From Arthrobacter sp. MYb229 (GTDB lineage Bacteria; Actinomycetota; Actinomycetes; Actinomycetales; Micrococcaceae): a stretch of DNA of 64,000 nucleotides. Both the position numbers and the translations under genes were made by a program. The notes beneath the pieces were generated by a model, which worked only from the letters and a program-made list of their open reading frames with translations, was not told where the DNA came from and ran no database searches. The first letter of the stretch is position 1; the number at the start of each line of letters is the position of its first letter. Shown here piece by piece: positions 38,825 to 47,581 of the stretch. Location of the stretch: the NCBI RefSeq assembly GCF_002975405.1, contig NZ_PCPS01000001.1:248001-312000 (forward strand). Reading direction: 5' to 3'.

Positions 38825-39159
38825 TAGATAAGTTGCTTGATTGCAACCCGATCCCCGCGAGGGGTAATCGGTAGTGGTTTGCGCGACCGGGATCGGCTCT
38901 CACCCAGGATAATGCCTGGGGTTCGGGATCGATACAACCGCTGCAAACCAAAAGACCTTCGCACAAAGTGAAAACCCTGTCGGTTTTGTCGTGACTAAAA
39001 TTTACACGACACGCCCGACCGCGGGGGTCGGAGCCACCTGCGGGTGAGGAACCCGGATCTGATCCGGATTCAGTCGCAGCGTAAGGCGTGCCGGTCCGCA
39101 AGGGCCCGTATACAGGCACAGTAATTCTAGATAGTGCTAACAGAAAGAGGCATGACGCC
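38825..39159 (+). promoter_or_regulatory. S10-operon promoter and long structured leader
   Basis: A TAGATA -10 candidate (38825-38830) starts a 330-nt leader. Visible elements: hairpin GTTGC/GCAAC; CCGAT-CCCC/GGGG-ATCGG (38848-38871, GCGA loop); long-range TGGTTTGC/GCAAACCA (38875-38882 with 38943-38950) enclosing CCCAGG/CCTGGG (38903-38920); AAAACC/GGTTTT; GTCGTG/CACGAC; CCGACC/GGTCGG; CACC/GGTG. In E. coli L4 regulates S10 through its leader; the structure here is unlike that one to my eye. Confidence 0.55.
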
Positions 39160-39468
39160 ATGGCGGGACAGAAAATCCGCATCCGGCTGAAGTCGTATGA
39201 CCACGAGGTCATTGACGTTTCGGCCCGGAAGATCGTTGAGACGGTCACGCGCGCAGGCGCAACCGTAGTCGGCCCAGTGCCGCTGCCAACGGAAAAGAAC
39301 GTGTACTGCGTTATCCGTTCGCCACACAAGTACAAGGACAGCCGTGAGCACTTCGAAATGCGCACGCACAAGCGTCTGATCGACATCGTCGATCCGACCC
39401 CGAAGGCTGTTGATTCGCTGATGCGTCTCGACCTGCCAGCGGATGTCAACATCGAAATCAAGCTTTAA
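39160..39468 (+). CDS. rpsJ: Ribosomal protein S10 (uS10)
   Basis: A 102-aa S10 beginning [19 protein letters not shown] and containing [46 protein letters not shown]. The ATG at 39160 (after AAAGAGG) is chosen; an upstream in-frame start at 39088 is not conserved. S10 is in the 30S head and, with NusB, in antitermination complexes. First gene of the S10 operon. Confidence 0.97.
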   Translation: MAGQKIRIRLKSYDHEVIDVSARKIVETVTRAGATVVGPVPLPTEKNVYCVIRSPHKYKDSREHFEMRTHKRLIDIVDPTPKAVDSLMRLDLPADVNIEIKL

Positions 39469-39488
39469 GGGGAGGTGGCGAGAAAACT

Positions 39489-40139
39489 ATGACCGCAACC
39501 CGTAATTTCAAGGGACTGTTGGGCACGAAGCTCGGCATGACCCAGGTTTGGGATGAAAACAACATTCTGATCCCAGTCACCGTCGTGCAGGCTGACAGCA
39601 ACGTTGTCACCCAGCTAGTTAACGCTGAGCGTGATGGCTACACCGCAGTTCAGATCGGCTACGGCCAGATCGACCCACGCAAGGTCACCAAGCCACTGGC
39701 TGGTCACTTTGAAGCTGCCGGCGTGACCCCACGTCGTCACCTGGTGGAGCTGCGCACTGAAGATGCAGCCGAGTACACCGCTGGACAGGAACTGTCCGTC
39801 GAGCTGTTCAACGCAGGCCAGAAGGTCGACGTTGTAGGCACCTCGAAGGGTAAGGGCTTTGCCGGCGTTATGAAGCGTCACAACTTTAAGGGTGCTCCGG
39901 CTTCCCACGGTGCGCACAAGAACCACCGCAAGCCAGGTTCCATCGGCGGCGCATCGACCCCAGGTCGCGTTTTCCGTGGACAGAAGATGGCCGGTCGCAT
40001 GGGTGCTGAGCGGGTAACCACTCAGAACCTGACCATTCACGCCATCGACGCTGAGAAGAACCTTCTGCTGATCAAGGGCGCCGTTCCAGGCGCTCGCGGT
40101 CGCGTCGTTCTCGTACGCACCGCCGTGAAGGGAGCATAA
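39489..40139 (+). CDS. rplC: Ribosomal protein L3 (uL3)
   Basis: A 216-aa L3, an early 50S assembly protein reaching the peptidyl-transferase centre. Motifs: [56 protein letters not shown] and [25 protein letters not shown] precedes the start. It is 20 nt after rpsJ and 4 nt before rplD. Confidence 0.98.
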   Translation: MTATRNFKGLLGTKLGMTQVWDENNILIPVTVVQADSNVVTQLVNAERDGYTAVQIGYGQIDPRKVTKPLAGHFEAAGVTPRRHLVELRTEDAAEYTAGQELSVELFNAGQKVDVVGTSKGKGFAGVMKRHNFKGAPASHGAHKNHRKPGSIGGASTPGRVFRGQKMAGRMGAERVTTQNLTIHAIDAEKNLLLIKGAVPGARGRVVLVRTAVKGA

Positions 40140-40143
40140 GTAA

Positions 40144-40746
40144 ATGACTAAGGCACTTAACGTCGACCTGCCAGCAGGTATCTTCGACGTACAGACCAAC
40201 GTCCCGCTGTTGCACCAGGTTGTCGTTGCACAGCTTGCTGCTGCCCGCCAGGGTACCCACAAGACCAAGGACCGCTCGGAAGTTTCCGGCGCCGGTCGCA
40301 AGCCGTTCAAGCAGAAGGGTACCGGCCGCGCCCGTCAGGGTTCGATCCGTGCTCCACACATGACCGGCGGTGGCATTGTCCACGGTCCAACCCCACGTGA
40401 TTACTCGCAGCGTACCCCGAAGAAGATGAAGGCTGCTGCACTGCGCGGCGCCCTGTCTGATCGCGCACGCTTCGATCGTGTCCACGTGATCGAGAACCTG
40501 GTTGCCGGTGAAACCCCGTCGACCAAGGAAGCTCTGGCAACCTTGCGTTCGCTGACCGAGCGCAAGAACCTGCTCGTCGTCATTGACCGCGCGAACGATG
40601 TTGCAGCACTTTCGGTGCGCAACCTTGATTCCGTGCACGTCCTATACGTCGACCAGTTGAACACCTACGATGTTCTGGTTTCGGATGACGTAGTCTTCAC
40701 CAAGGCTGCCTTCGAAGCACTGGTCCAGAAGGAGGAAGCCAAGTGA
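40144..40746 (+). CDS. rplD: Ribosomal protein L4 (uL4)
   Basis: A 200-aa L4 lining the exit tunnel. The tunnel loop [39 protein letters not shown] (about 45-83) is characteristic and is the macrolide-contact region; the C-terminus has [19 protein letters not shown]. In E. coli L4 represses the S10 operon; here a long leader precedes rpsJ. The stop overlaps the rplW start (GTGA). Confidence 0.97.
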   Translation: MTKALNVDLPAGIFDVQTNVPLLHQVVVAQLAAARQGTHKTKDRSEVSGAGRKPFKQKGTGRARQGSIRAPHMTGGGIVHGPTPRDYSQRTPKKMKAAALRGALSDRARFDRVHVIENLVAGETPSTKEALATLRSLTERKNLLVVIDRANDVAALSVRNLDSVHVLYVDQLNTYDVLVSDDVVFTKAAFEALVQKEEAK

Positions 40747-41045
40747 GCGTCTTCTCAAAGGCTCCGCACGATGTGGTCATCGCACCAGTCGTTTCGGAAA
40801 AGAGCTACGGCCTGATCGATGAAGGTCAGTACACCTTCTTGGTCGACCCACGTTCGAACAAGTCGGAAATCAAGAATGCCGTTGAAGCTATCTTCAACGT
40901 CAAGGTTGAGTCCGTAAACACCATGAATCGATCCGGTAAGCGCAAGCGCACCAAGTTCGGGTGGGGTGCACGCAAGGATACCAAGCGCGCAATCATCACC
41001 TTGAAAGAAGGATCGATTGACATCTTCGGCGGTCCGCTTTCCTAA
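40743..41045 (+). CDS. rplW: Ribosomal protein L23 (uL23)
   Basis: A 100-aa L23 at the exit of the 50S tunnel, docking site for trigger factor and SRP. Segments [47 protein letters not shown] and [23 protein letters not shown] are typical. GTG start overlapping the rplD stop by 4 nt. Confidence 0.97.
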   Translation: MSVFSKAPHDVVIAPVVSEKSYGLIDEGQYTFLVDPRSNKSEIKNAVEAIFNVKVESVNTMNRSGKRKRTKFGWGARKDTKRAIITLKEGSIDIFGGPLS

Positions 41046-41076
41046 GCGGAGACCACTTTAACGAGGAATAAGAAAA

Positions 41077-41916
41077 ATGGGAATTCGTAAGTACAAGCCA
41101 ACTACCCCGGGCCTTCGCGGCTCGTCGGTAGCTGACTTCGCAGAAATCACCCGATCGACTCCGGAAAAGTCGCTGGTTCGCCCGCTCACCAAGAGCGGCG
41201 GCCGTAACAACTCCGGTAAGATCACCACCCGACACAAGGGTGGCGGACACAAGCGTGCCTACCGCGTGATCGACTTCCGTCGTCACGACAAGGACGGCGT
41301 TCCGGCAACCGTTGCTCACATCGAGTACGACCCGAACCGCACCGCACGTATCGCTTTGCTCCACTACATTGATGGAACCAAGCGCTACATCGTTGCTCCG
41401 AACAAGCTCCAGCAGGGCGACCAGGTTGAGGCCGGTCCAAACGCGGATATCAAGCCAGGTAACAACCTGCCGCTTCGCAATATCCCGGTTGGTTCCGTAA
41501 TCCACGCGGTCGAGTTGCGTCCCGGCGGCGGTGCCAAGATGGCACGTTCCGCAGGCGCTTCGATCCAGCTGGTGGCTCGTGAGGGCCGCTTCGCTCAGCT
41601 GCGTTTGCCTTCGGGTGAAATCCGCAACGTTGATGTGCGCTGCCGCGCAACCATCGGCGAAGTTGGCAATGCCGAGCAGATCAACATCAACTGGGGCAAG
41701 GCCGGCCGCATGCGCTGGAAGGGCGTTCGCCCAACCGTGCGTGGTGTCGCCATGAACCCGATCGATCACCCACACGGTGGTGGTGAAGGTAAGACCTCCG
41801 GTGGTCGTCACCCGGTCAACCCTAATGGTAAGCGTGAAGGACGCACTCGTCGTCCGAACAAGGACAGCGACAAGCTTATCGTGCGTCGCCGTCGTACCGG
41901 CAAGAACAAGCGATAG
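41077..41916 (+). CDS. rplB: Ribosomal protein L2 (uL2)
   Basis: A 279-aa L2, required for subunit association and peptidyl transfer. [20 protein letters not shown] at the N-terminus; [56 protein letters not shown] with the essential histidine loop; basic C-terminus [17 protein letters not shown] ribosome-binding site. Confidence 0.98.
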   Translation: MGIRKYKPTTPGLRGSSVADFAEITRSTPEKSLVRPLTKSGGRNNSGKITTRHKGGGHKRAYRVIDFRRHDKDGVPATVAHIEYDPNRTARIALLHYIDGTKRYIVAPNKLQQGDQVEAGPNADIKPGNNLPLRNIPVGSVIHAVELRPGGGAKMARSAGASIQLVAREGRFAQLRLPSGEIRNVDVRCRATIGEVGNAEQININWGKAGRMRWKGVRPTVRGVAMNPIDHPHGGGEGKTSGGRHPVNPNGKREGRTRRPNKDSDKLIVRRRRTGKNKR

Positions 41917-41928
41917 GAGCCTGGAAAC

Positions 41929-42210
41929 ATGCCACGCAGCCTGAAGAAAGGCCCCTTCGTCGATCAGCACCTCTTCCTTAAGGTCGAAGCTGAAAACGAA
42001 AAGGGCACCAAGAACGTCATCAAGACGTGGTCCCGCCGTTCGATGATTATCCCGGACATGCTGGGACACACCATCGCCGTGCACGACGGTCGTAAGCACA
42101 TTCCAGTGTTTGTCACCGAATCAATGGTTGGCCACAAGCTCGGAGAGTTTGCAGCCACCCGCACGTTCCGTGGCCACGTAAAGGACGACAAGAAGGGCAA
42201 GCGTCGCTAG
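41929..42210 (+). CDS. rpsS: Ribosomal protein S19 (uS19)
   Basis: A 93-aa S19 of the 30S head, near the A-site tRNA and bridge to L5. [70 protein letters not shown] and KKGKRR are the family sequence throughout. Twelve nt after rplB. Confidence 0.98.
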   Translation: MPRSLKKGPFVDQHLFLKVEAENEKGTKNVIKTWSRRSMIIPDMLGHTIAVHDGRKHIPVFVTESMVGHKLGEFAATRTFRGHVKDDKKGKRR

Positions 42211-42268
42211 GTCCCGTTAGGGATCTAGAGATGCTTACCCCTCTTCGAGAGACGAGAGAAGGAAAGCA

Positions 42269-42634
42269 ATGGAAGCCAAGGCAATTGCGCGCCATATTCG
42301 CGTGACGCCTATGAAGGCCCGGCGCGTCGTCAACCTTGTTCGTGGTCTACAGACCAACGAAGCGTTGGCTATCCTGAAGTTTGCCCCACAGGCAGCTTCG
42401 GAGCCAGTGTACAAGGTTGTTGCATCGGCAGTGGCTAACGCCCGTGCCGCTGCAGACCGTGCAGGTGAAGCATTCAATGAGGACGAGCTGATCATCAGCG
42501 AAGCGTTTGTTGACGAAGGTCCGACCATGAAGCGGTTCCAGCCGCGAGCTCAGGGTCGCGCATTCCAGATCAAGAAGCGCACCAGCCACGTCACCGTGGT
42601 TGTTTCAACCCCGGAGAAGGGTGGGGAGAACTAA
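42269..42634 (+). CDS. rplV: Ribosomal protein L22 (uL22)
   Basis: A 121-aa L22 whose beta-hairpin lines the exit tunnel. [72 protein letters not shown] site precedes it. Its stop abuts the rpsC ATG directly. Confidence 0.98.
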   Translation: MEAKAIARHIRVTPMKARRVVNLVRGLQTNEALAILKFAPQAASEPVYKVVASAVANARAAADRAGEAFNEDELIISEAFVDEGPTMKRFQPRAQGRAFQIKKRTSHVTVVVSTPEKGGEN

Positions 42635-43420
42635 ATGGGACAGAAGGTAAACCCGAACGGTTTCCGTCTCGGCATCACCACTGACCACGTTTCGCACTGG
42701 TTCGCCGATAGCAGCAAGCCAGGACAGCGCTACGCAGATTACGTAAAAGAAGACGTAAAGATCCGCGCATTGCTGTCCACCGGAATGGATCGTGCAGGCA
42801 TCGCCCGCGTCGAGATCGAGCGCACTCGTGACCGTGTTCGTGTGGATATCCACACCGCACGTCCGGGCATCGTGATCGGCCGCCGCGGCGCCGAAGCAGA
42901 TCGCATCCGTGGCGCACTGGAGAAGATGACGGCTAAGCAGGTTCAGCTGAACATCCTCGAGGTCAAGAACCCTGACATGGAGGCCCAGTTGGTCGCCCAG
43001 GGCATCGCCGAGCAGCTTGCTTCGCGTGTGGCTTTCCGCCGCGCGATGAAGAAGGCCATGCAGTCGGCAATGCGCGCTGGTGCCAAGGGCATCCGCGTTC
43101 AGTGCTCCGGTCGTCTTGGCGGTGCAGAAATGTCCCGCAAGGAGTTCTACCGCGAAGGTCGTGTGCCGCTGCACACCCTGCGTGCGAACATCGACTTCGG
43201 CAAGTTCGAAGCCAAGACCACCTTCGGCCGTATCGGCGTGAAGGTCTGGATCTACAAGGGCGACGTAACCGCCAAGGAACTTGCTGCACAGCAGGCCGCA
43301 GCAGCTCCGGCTCGCGGTGGTCGCGGCGGTGGCAACGATCGTCCACGTGGTGGAGAGCGTCGTCGTCGTCCAGAGCGTAAGGGCGCTGCAGCTCCGGCTG
43401 CGGAAGGAGGACAGGCTTAA
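42635..43420 (+). CDS. rpsC: Ribosomal protein S3 (uS3)
   Basis: A 261-aa S3 with the KH domain [21 protein letters not shown] and the C-terminal [44 protein letters not shown]3 forms the mRNA entry and helicase site with S4 and S5. The last 45 residues form an Arg/Gly-rich extension ([23 protein letters not shown]), a feature of actinobacterial S3. Confidence 0.98.
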   Translation: MGQKVNPNGFRLGITTDHVSHWFADSSKPGQRYADYVKEDVKIRALLSTGMDRAGIARVEIERTRDRVRVDIHTARPGIVIGRRGAEADRIRGALEKMTAKQVQLNILEVKNPDMEAQLVAQGIAEQLASRVAFRRAMKKAMQSAMRAGAKGIRVQCSGRLGGAEMSRKEFYREGRVPLHTLRANIDFGKFEAKTTFGRIGVKVWIYKGDVTAKELAAQQAAAAPARGGRGGGNDRPRGGERRRRPERKGAAAPAAEGGQA

Positions 43421-43837
43421 ATGCTTATCCCACGTCGAGTGAAGTTCCGTAAGCAGCACCACCCGAAGCGCTCCGGCGCTGCCAAGGGCGGAACCACTGT
43501 TGCTTTCGGTGAATACGGCATTCAGGCTCTTACTCCTGCTTACGTGACGAACCGTCAGATCGAGGCAGCTCGTATCGCGATGACCCGTCACATCAAGCGT
43601 GGCGGTAAGGTCTGGATCAACATTTACCCAGACCGTCCACTGACCAAGAAGCCAGCCGAAACCCGCATGGGTTCCGGTAAGGGTTCCCCGGAGTGGTGGG
43701 TTGCAAACGTAAAGCCAGGACGCATCTTGTTCGAACTTGATGGCGTTTCAGAAGAGGTAGCTAAGGAAGCATTGCGTCTCGCAATCCACAAGCTGCCATT
43801 GAAGGCACGCATCGTGCGTCGTGAGGGTGGTGAATAG
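43421..43837 (+). CDS. rplP: Ribosomal protein L16 (uL16)
   Basis: A 138-aa L16, which helps position A-site t[103 protein letters not shown] match the family end to end. Its ATG follows the rpsC stop immediately. Confidence 0.98.
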   Translation: MLIPRRVKFRKQHHPKRSGAAKGGTTVAFGEYGIQALTPAYVTNRQIEAARIAMTRHIKRGGKVWINIYPDRPLTKKPAETRMGSGKGSPEWWVANVKPGRILFELDGVSEEVAKEALRLAIHKLPLKARIVRREGGE

Positions 43838-43839
43838 GG

Positions 43840-44109
43840 ATGACTATTGGTTCTAAGGATCTAAGCGTCGACTCCCTGGACGGCTTCGATAATACTCGTT
43901 TGAACGAGGAATTGAAGAAGGCCAAGGCAGAACTGTTCAACCTGCGTTTCCAGTCGGCTACCGGCCAGCTTGAGACTCACGGCAACCTGAAGGCTATCAA
44001 GCGCGACATCGCACGCATCTACACCGTAATGCGTGAGCGCGAGCTGGGTCTTCGTAAGGAAGTTGTTGTCCCGGTTGAAGAGACCAAGAAGGGCAAGGAA
44101 ACCAAGTAA
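43840..44109 (+). CDS. rpmC: Ribosomal protein L29 (uL29)
   Basis: An 89-aa L29, longer than the usual 60-70 aa because of about 17 extra N-terminal residues and a lysine-rich tail. The conserved core is [50 protein letters not shown]. It sits beside the tunnel exit with L23. Stop and rpsQ start overlap by one base. Confidence 0.95.
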   Translation: MTIGSKDLSVDSLDGFDNTRLNEELKKAKAELFNLRFQSATGQLETHGNLKAIKRDIARIYTVMRERELGLRKEVVVPVEETKKGKETK

Positions 44110-44396
44110 TGAGCGAGAAGGATAACGTCGTGGACGCAGCTGTAGAGCGCAACGACCGCAAGACCCTCCGTGGTTACGTGGTTTCCGACAAGATGCAGAA
44201 GACCATCGTCGTTGACGTTGAGGACCGTGTTAAGCACGCCCTTTACGGCAAGGTCATGCGTCGCAACAAGAACGTGAAGGCTCACGACGAGAACAACGAA
44301 GCCGGCATTGGCGACTTGGTTGTAATCGCAGAGACTCGCCCATTGTCAGCAGACAAGAACTGGCGTCTCGTTGAGATCGTTGAGAAGGCTAAGTAA
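44109..44396 (+). CDS. rpsQ: Ribosomal protein S17 (uS17)
   Basis: A 95-aa S17, a primary 16S-binding protein. Core: [77 protein letters not shown] short acidic N-terminal extension precedes it. It is the last gene before a strong terminator, so the S10 operon ends here rather than continuing into rplN. Confidence 0.97.
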   Translation: MSEKDNVVDAAVERNDRKTLRGYVVSDKMQKTIVVDVEDRVKHALYGKVMRRNKNVKAHDENNEAGIGDLVVIAETRPLSADKNWRLVEIVEKAK

Positions 44397-44433
44397 GCTT
44401 TCTTGGTGATTTCACGGATTACGTGAATAACTG

Positions 44434-44478
44434 AAAACGCCCCGGAGCGCTGCGCAAGCAGAGCCCCGGGGCGTTTTT
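44434..44478 (+). terminator. Strong intrinsic terminator after rpsQ
   Basis: AAAACGCCCCGG (44434-44445) pairs with CCGGGGCGTTTT around a GC-rich loop, then TTTTTG. It separates the S10 genes from the accessory cassette. Confidence 0.93.
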
Positions 44479-44549
44479 GCGCCCCCGAGGGAGAGAAAAC
44501 GGTAAATCCGAGCTCTTGAAGTGGCGGCGCAGCGCTGTCAGCATGGGGT

Positions 44550-44951
44550 ATGGCTTCCATCGAATTCATCCGGCCCGCGGGCCTTGTCCACTCGCCTGCG
44601 TTCAGCCATGTGGCGGTGGTGCCGCCCGGGGCGAGAATGGTTTACGTGGGCGGGCAAAACTCGGTCGACGAGCGCGGGACGCTCATCGGTGCCGATGATG
44701 TGGCGGTGCAGGCCGCTCGGGCGTTGCACAACGCACGCATCGCCCTGAACGCCGCCGGCGCGGATCTGGCCGATGTGATCTCCTGGAACGTCCAACTTGC
44801 CGAGGGCGTCGAGGTATCCCGCGCCTATGGGGCTATCGCCGGCGAACTGAGCTCCCCGAGCCCGCCGCTGGTGACCGCGAGCCTCGTCGCAGGCTTGGGC
44901 GTGATGGGTGCGCTCGTCGAAATCAGTGCGGTGGCCGCGCTGTTTGATTAG
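44550..44951 (+). CDS. RidA-family protein lacking the catalytic arginine
   Basis: A 133-aa Rid/YjgF fold: RPAGLVHSPAFSHVAVVPPGARMVYVGGQNSVDERGTLIGADDVAVQAARALHNARIALNAAGADLADVISWNV, then VEISAVA at the end. True RidA imine deaminases have an arginine in the P-A-R-[ST] segment; here the region reads SPPLVTASL, so the carboxylate-binding Arg is absent and 2-aminoacrylate hydrolysis is unlikely. It therefore belongs to one of the Rid1-7 subgroups of unknown substrate. Its end overlaps the AraC gene tail-to-tail by 29 bp. Confidence 0.85.
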   Translation: MASIEFIRPAGLVHSPAFSHVAVVPPGARMVYVGGQNSVDERGTLIGADDVAVQAARALHNARIALNAAGADLADVISWNVQLAEGVEVSRAYGAIAGELSSPSPPLVTASLVAGLGVMGALVEISAVAALFD

Positions 44952-45762
44952 GTTCGCGAAAGACCGCGTCTGCAGGTTTCGAATTTGCGCGGTAGGCGCT
45001 GGGGGTGAAACCGAGTACCTGGCGAAAATCGGTGGTGAGATGCGCATGGTCTGCGTACGCTAGCTCGGCGGCAATCTGGGCGATGGTTGTTTCGGGGCTT
45101 TCACGCAGCCGCTGCGCGGCTTCTTGCAGGCGGTATCGGCGGATGATGGTCAACGGTGCGAGCCCCACATAATCTTTTGCCAGGCGCTGCACGCTGCGCA
45201 CCGAGATCCCCATGGCCTGTGCCAGCTGGGGGACATTGATGATTTCCCTTTGCCCGGCGGCCAGCTCAAGCATGCGATTCGCCAGAAGCCCTTGGACCGA
45301 AGGGTGCGGGATCTTCGCTTCGAGCCACGCAGCGAACAGCTGGATCGCCGATTCGATGGTTTCCCGCTTCACCGGTCCAGCCAGCAATGCGCTGATCGCT
45401 TCGTGCGGTGTCGCGCCCGGGATACTCATCTCGGCTCCGAGCAAGCTGCGCGGATCGATGCCGAAGGCCGGGGTGGACGCTGGCAGGAGCATGGCCGCGA
45501 GAACCCAGCCGGTTCCGCTCAAATCTCGGTGCGAGGCACCGGTAGCAACGCCGGAGAGCGTCACGCCCTGGCGTTGTATAACCACGTTCATGCAGGGGAA
45601 CGGAAGCAATTCTTGGCGCGAGGTTCGCCCTGCGGCAATATCCCAGCGAGCCAGCCAGAACCAGCCCACGCGGTCACGCAATTCTTCGGGAGCCGGCACT
45701 CGGATGAATTCTGGCAGCATTGCGGGATAGAGCACGCCGCGACGGTCGGCCGAGCTGTCCAT
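44923..45762 (-). CDS. AraC-family transcriptional regulator
   Basis: A 279-aa regulator. The N-terminal about 160 residues form an effector-binding domain related to DUF6597-type AraC sensors (LRDRVGWFWLARWDI, CMNVVIQRQGVTLSGVATGASHRDL); the C-terminal two-helix-turn-helix domain shows LAQAMGISVRSVQRLAKDYVGLAPLTIIRRYRLQEAAQRL and IAQIAAELAYADHAHLTTDFRQVLGFTPSAYR. GGAGGGG before the ATG at 45762 decides the start over longer readings. It is divergent from the VOC gene 69 nt away and probably regulates it. Confidence 0.9.
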   Translation of the reverse strand: MDSSADRRGVLYPAMLPEFIRVPAPEELRDRVGWFWLARWDIAAGRTSRQELLPFPCMNVVIQRQGVTLSGVATGASHRDLSGTGWVLAAMLLPASTPAFGIDPRSLLGAEMSIPGATPHEAISALLAGPVKRETIESAIQLFAAWLEAKIPHPSVQGLLANRMLELAAGQREIINVPQLAQAMGISVRSVQRLAKDYVGLAPLTIIRRYRLQEAAQRLRESPETTIAQIAAELAYADHAHLTTDFRQVLGFTPSAYRANSKPADAVFREPNQTARPPH

Positions 45763-45819
45763 GACTGTTCCCCTCCAAACTTGGCGCGAATCTACAAGTC
45801 CCAGCGTGCCACAAGCTTC

Positions 45820-45825
45820 TAGGGT
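45820..45825 (+). promoter_or_regulatory. Predicted -10 of the VOC gene (leaderless)
   Basis: TAGGGT, exactly 6 nt before ATG 45832, in the short divergent gap with the AraC gene. Confidence 0.45.
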
Positions 45826-45831
45826 GAAGAC

Positions 45832-46341
45832 ATGGAATATCGAGAAGAAAACACAATGGGTGTGACCGGGCAGCACACCGTCGCAGGGATCCCTCACGGA
45901 TCCACATCGTTGACCCCGTTTTTGGCGATCCGGAATGCGGCTGGGGCCGTGGAGTTCTACCGTGAGGTCTTTAAGGCCAGAGTCGTGGACTCCACGGAGA
46001 TCGGGGGAGTGATGGTCCACGCAGACCTGGACTTTGGCAACGGCAAACTGCAGCTGGGAGAGCCGAGCCCGGATTACGGACTCGTTGCACCACCAGCGCA
46101 ACCCGAAGCCTGCTACTCCATGGGCCTGTACTGCCCGAACGTCGATGAGCTAGTGGCAAAGGCCGAGGCGGCGGGCGCCACAATCCGCGAGCCGGTGGCA
46201 ACCTTCGTGTCCGGTGATCGTTTTGCCTCGATCATTGATCCTTTTGGAGTGCGCTGGTCGCTGATGTCCAGGGTGGAGGATCTCTCCGAAGCTCAGAGCA
46301 AGGAACGCGTAGCCCGGTGGGCGGCCGAGCAGCAGGCCTGA
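45832..46341 (+). CDS. VOC/glyoxalase-family protein (PhnB-like)
   Basis: A 169-aa vicinal-oxygen-chelate protein: SLTPFLAIRNAAGAVEFYREVFKARVVDST, MVHADLDFGNGKLQLGEPSPDYGL, then a second beta-alpha unit with GLYCPNVDELVAKAEAAGATI and FASIIDPFGVRWSLMSRVED. Members include glyoxalases, antibiotic-binding proteins and PhnB homologues of unknown activity; metal ligands cannot be assigned with certainty. Divergent from the AraC regulator, which implies co-regulation with its inducer. A second ATG at 45856 is possible. Confidence 0.88.
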   Translation: MEYREENTMGVTGQHTVAGIPHGSTSLTPFLAIRNAAGAVEFYREVFKARVVDSTEIGGVMVHADLDFGNGKLQLGEPSPDYGLVAPPAQPEACYSMGLYCPNVDELVAKAEAAGATIREPVATFVSGDRFASIIDPFGVRWSLMSRVEDLSEAQSKERVARWAAEQQA

Positions 46342-46374
46342 GCTGCGCGTGGTCTGCGTGCTTCCGCATCGACT

Positions 46375-47199
46375 TCACCCTTGTGCGGATAGTTCAGAGA
46401 ATCCTCGTTCAAATGCGGAGTGCAGCATCCAGCGGGGCCAAGGCAGTTCGGCCGCGGCTAGTGCTTCTTCGATGCTGCGCCCGGCGTTCCATGCGCTTCG
46501 AACCGCATGAGCCACAGCGTGGAGTTCTGCGGCCTGCGTGTTGGCAAATTGGAGATCCACGGTCCGCCCGTGCCCCGGAACGATCACATCCGCTGGCCCG
46601 ATTCCAGTCAGCAGCGTGCGCAAGGATTCGGGCCAATCAAGCGGCCAGCTTCCCGAACCAAACATGGGAGGCCCGGATTCTTCGATCACGTCCCCAAGCA
46701 TCCATACTCGGGCGTCGGGAACGAAGACCGCAAGATCTGTGTCCGTGTGTCCACGCGATACGGGCAAACAGGCAATCTCGCGTCCACCAGCGGTCAGCGT
46801 CGTCGCTTGTTCTACAAGCACGGACGGGTGCACCAAGGCGACCTGGTCCCATGCTTTGTCTGGTTCTCGGCTGGGATCCTTGCGCCATGCATTCAAACGT
46901 GGTGCTTCAAAGGAATCGAAGTGGGCAGGGATCCGCTGGTGGCCGATAATCGGAACGCCGAATTGGGCAAATACGGAATTACCAAAGCAATGATCGTAGT
47001 GAGCATGGGTATTGATCGCGCCCACGATTGGTTTGCCGAAGCGTTGCCTCAGCTCATCGACTATTGCCCTGGCTTCACTGGGTGAACCGCCGGTGTCAAC
47101 GACGGTCGTACCGCTAGGCCCGGGGATCGCGGCAATGTTGACGCTATCTGCGCCATAAGATTTCACGAATACGTCATTTGCGACCTCAACCCAAGACAT
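46375..47199 (-). CDS. Metallo-beta-lactamase-fold hydrolase
   Basis: A 274-aa MBL-fold protein with the metal motif INTHAHYDHCFGN (HxHxDH), a second histidine in PVSRGHTDTDL, the bridging aspartate in VWMLGDVIEESG and the last histidine in VIVPGHGRTV. The fold is shared by glyoxalase II, arylsulfatases, lactonases and class B beta-lactamases; sequence between motifs does not let me assign a substrate. ATG 47199 and an in-frame GTG at 47205 are both possible starts. A small ORF upstream ends 14 nt inside its 5' end. Confidence 0.88.
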   Translation of the reverse strand: MSWVEVANDVFVKSYGADSVNIAAIPGPSGTTVVDTGGSPSEARAIVDELRQRFGKPIVGAINTHAHYDHCFGNSVFAQFGVPIIGHQRIPAHFDSFEAPRLNAWRKDPSREPDKAWDQVALVHPSVLVEQATTLTAGGREIACLPVSRGHTDTDLAVFVPDARVWMLGDVIEESGPPMFGSGSWPLDWPESLRTLLTGIGPADVIVPGHGRTVDLQFANTQAAELHAVAHAVRSAWNAGRSIEEALAAAELPWPRWMLHSAFERGFSELSAQG

Positions 47200-47410
47200 G
47201 ACCACAACGGTACAGCCGTCGGTGGTCGAAATGTTGGATCAGCCGACAGCAATGGGCCTGGGCCATCGGCATCAGCACAATTTCCAGGATCATCTCGGCT
47301 GTGTCCGGGAGCGCAGAGTGCTCCACGAGCAGCGGGCCTAGGCAACCGTCGCAGGGGAGCGCTGCATCCGTGCAGTGCGGGTTATGGCAGTCAACTAATC
47401 GGTGCAACAC
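47186..47410 (-). CDS. Small Cys/His-rich protein (74 aa), hypothetical
   Basis: GTG 47410 to TGA 47186. It contains VDCHNPHCTDAALPCDGC followed by LVEHSALPDTAEMILEIVLMPMAQAHCCRL and ends FDHRRLYRCGHVLG: six cysteines and about nine histidines, so metal binding is plausible. The central codons have strong GC3, arguing for coding. It overlaps the MBL gene start by 14 nt, so coupling is possible. The start is uncertain and no clear ribosome-binding site was seen. No family recognised. The rest of 47411-47565 shows nothing. Confidence 0.4.
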   Translation of the reverse strand: MLHRLVDCHNPHCTDAALPCDGCLGPLLVEHSALPDTAEMILEIVLMPMAQAHCCRLIQHFDHRRLYRCGHVLG

Positions 47411-47569
47411 TCACCGTTCGTCCTACCCGGAGAAGTTTGGCCCCCACCGGCGGCTCCAACGGCCAGATCCGCCACGAGAATCCCTGCGAGTTGTGCAACG
47501 CTACCGGCTGGGCAATGGAATAAATACTGTGAGCCGTGGGGCTGATTCCTGCTAAACATCCCGACAGGA

Positions 47570-47575
47570 TAAGCT
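47570..47575 (+). promoter_or_regulatory. Predicted -10 of the EEP gene (leaderless)
   Basis: TAAGCT, exactly 6 nt before ATG 47582, no Shine-Dalgarno. Confidence 0.45.
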
Positions 47576-47581
47576 CCCGGT

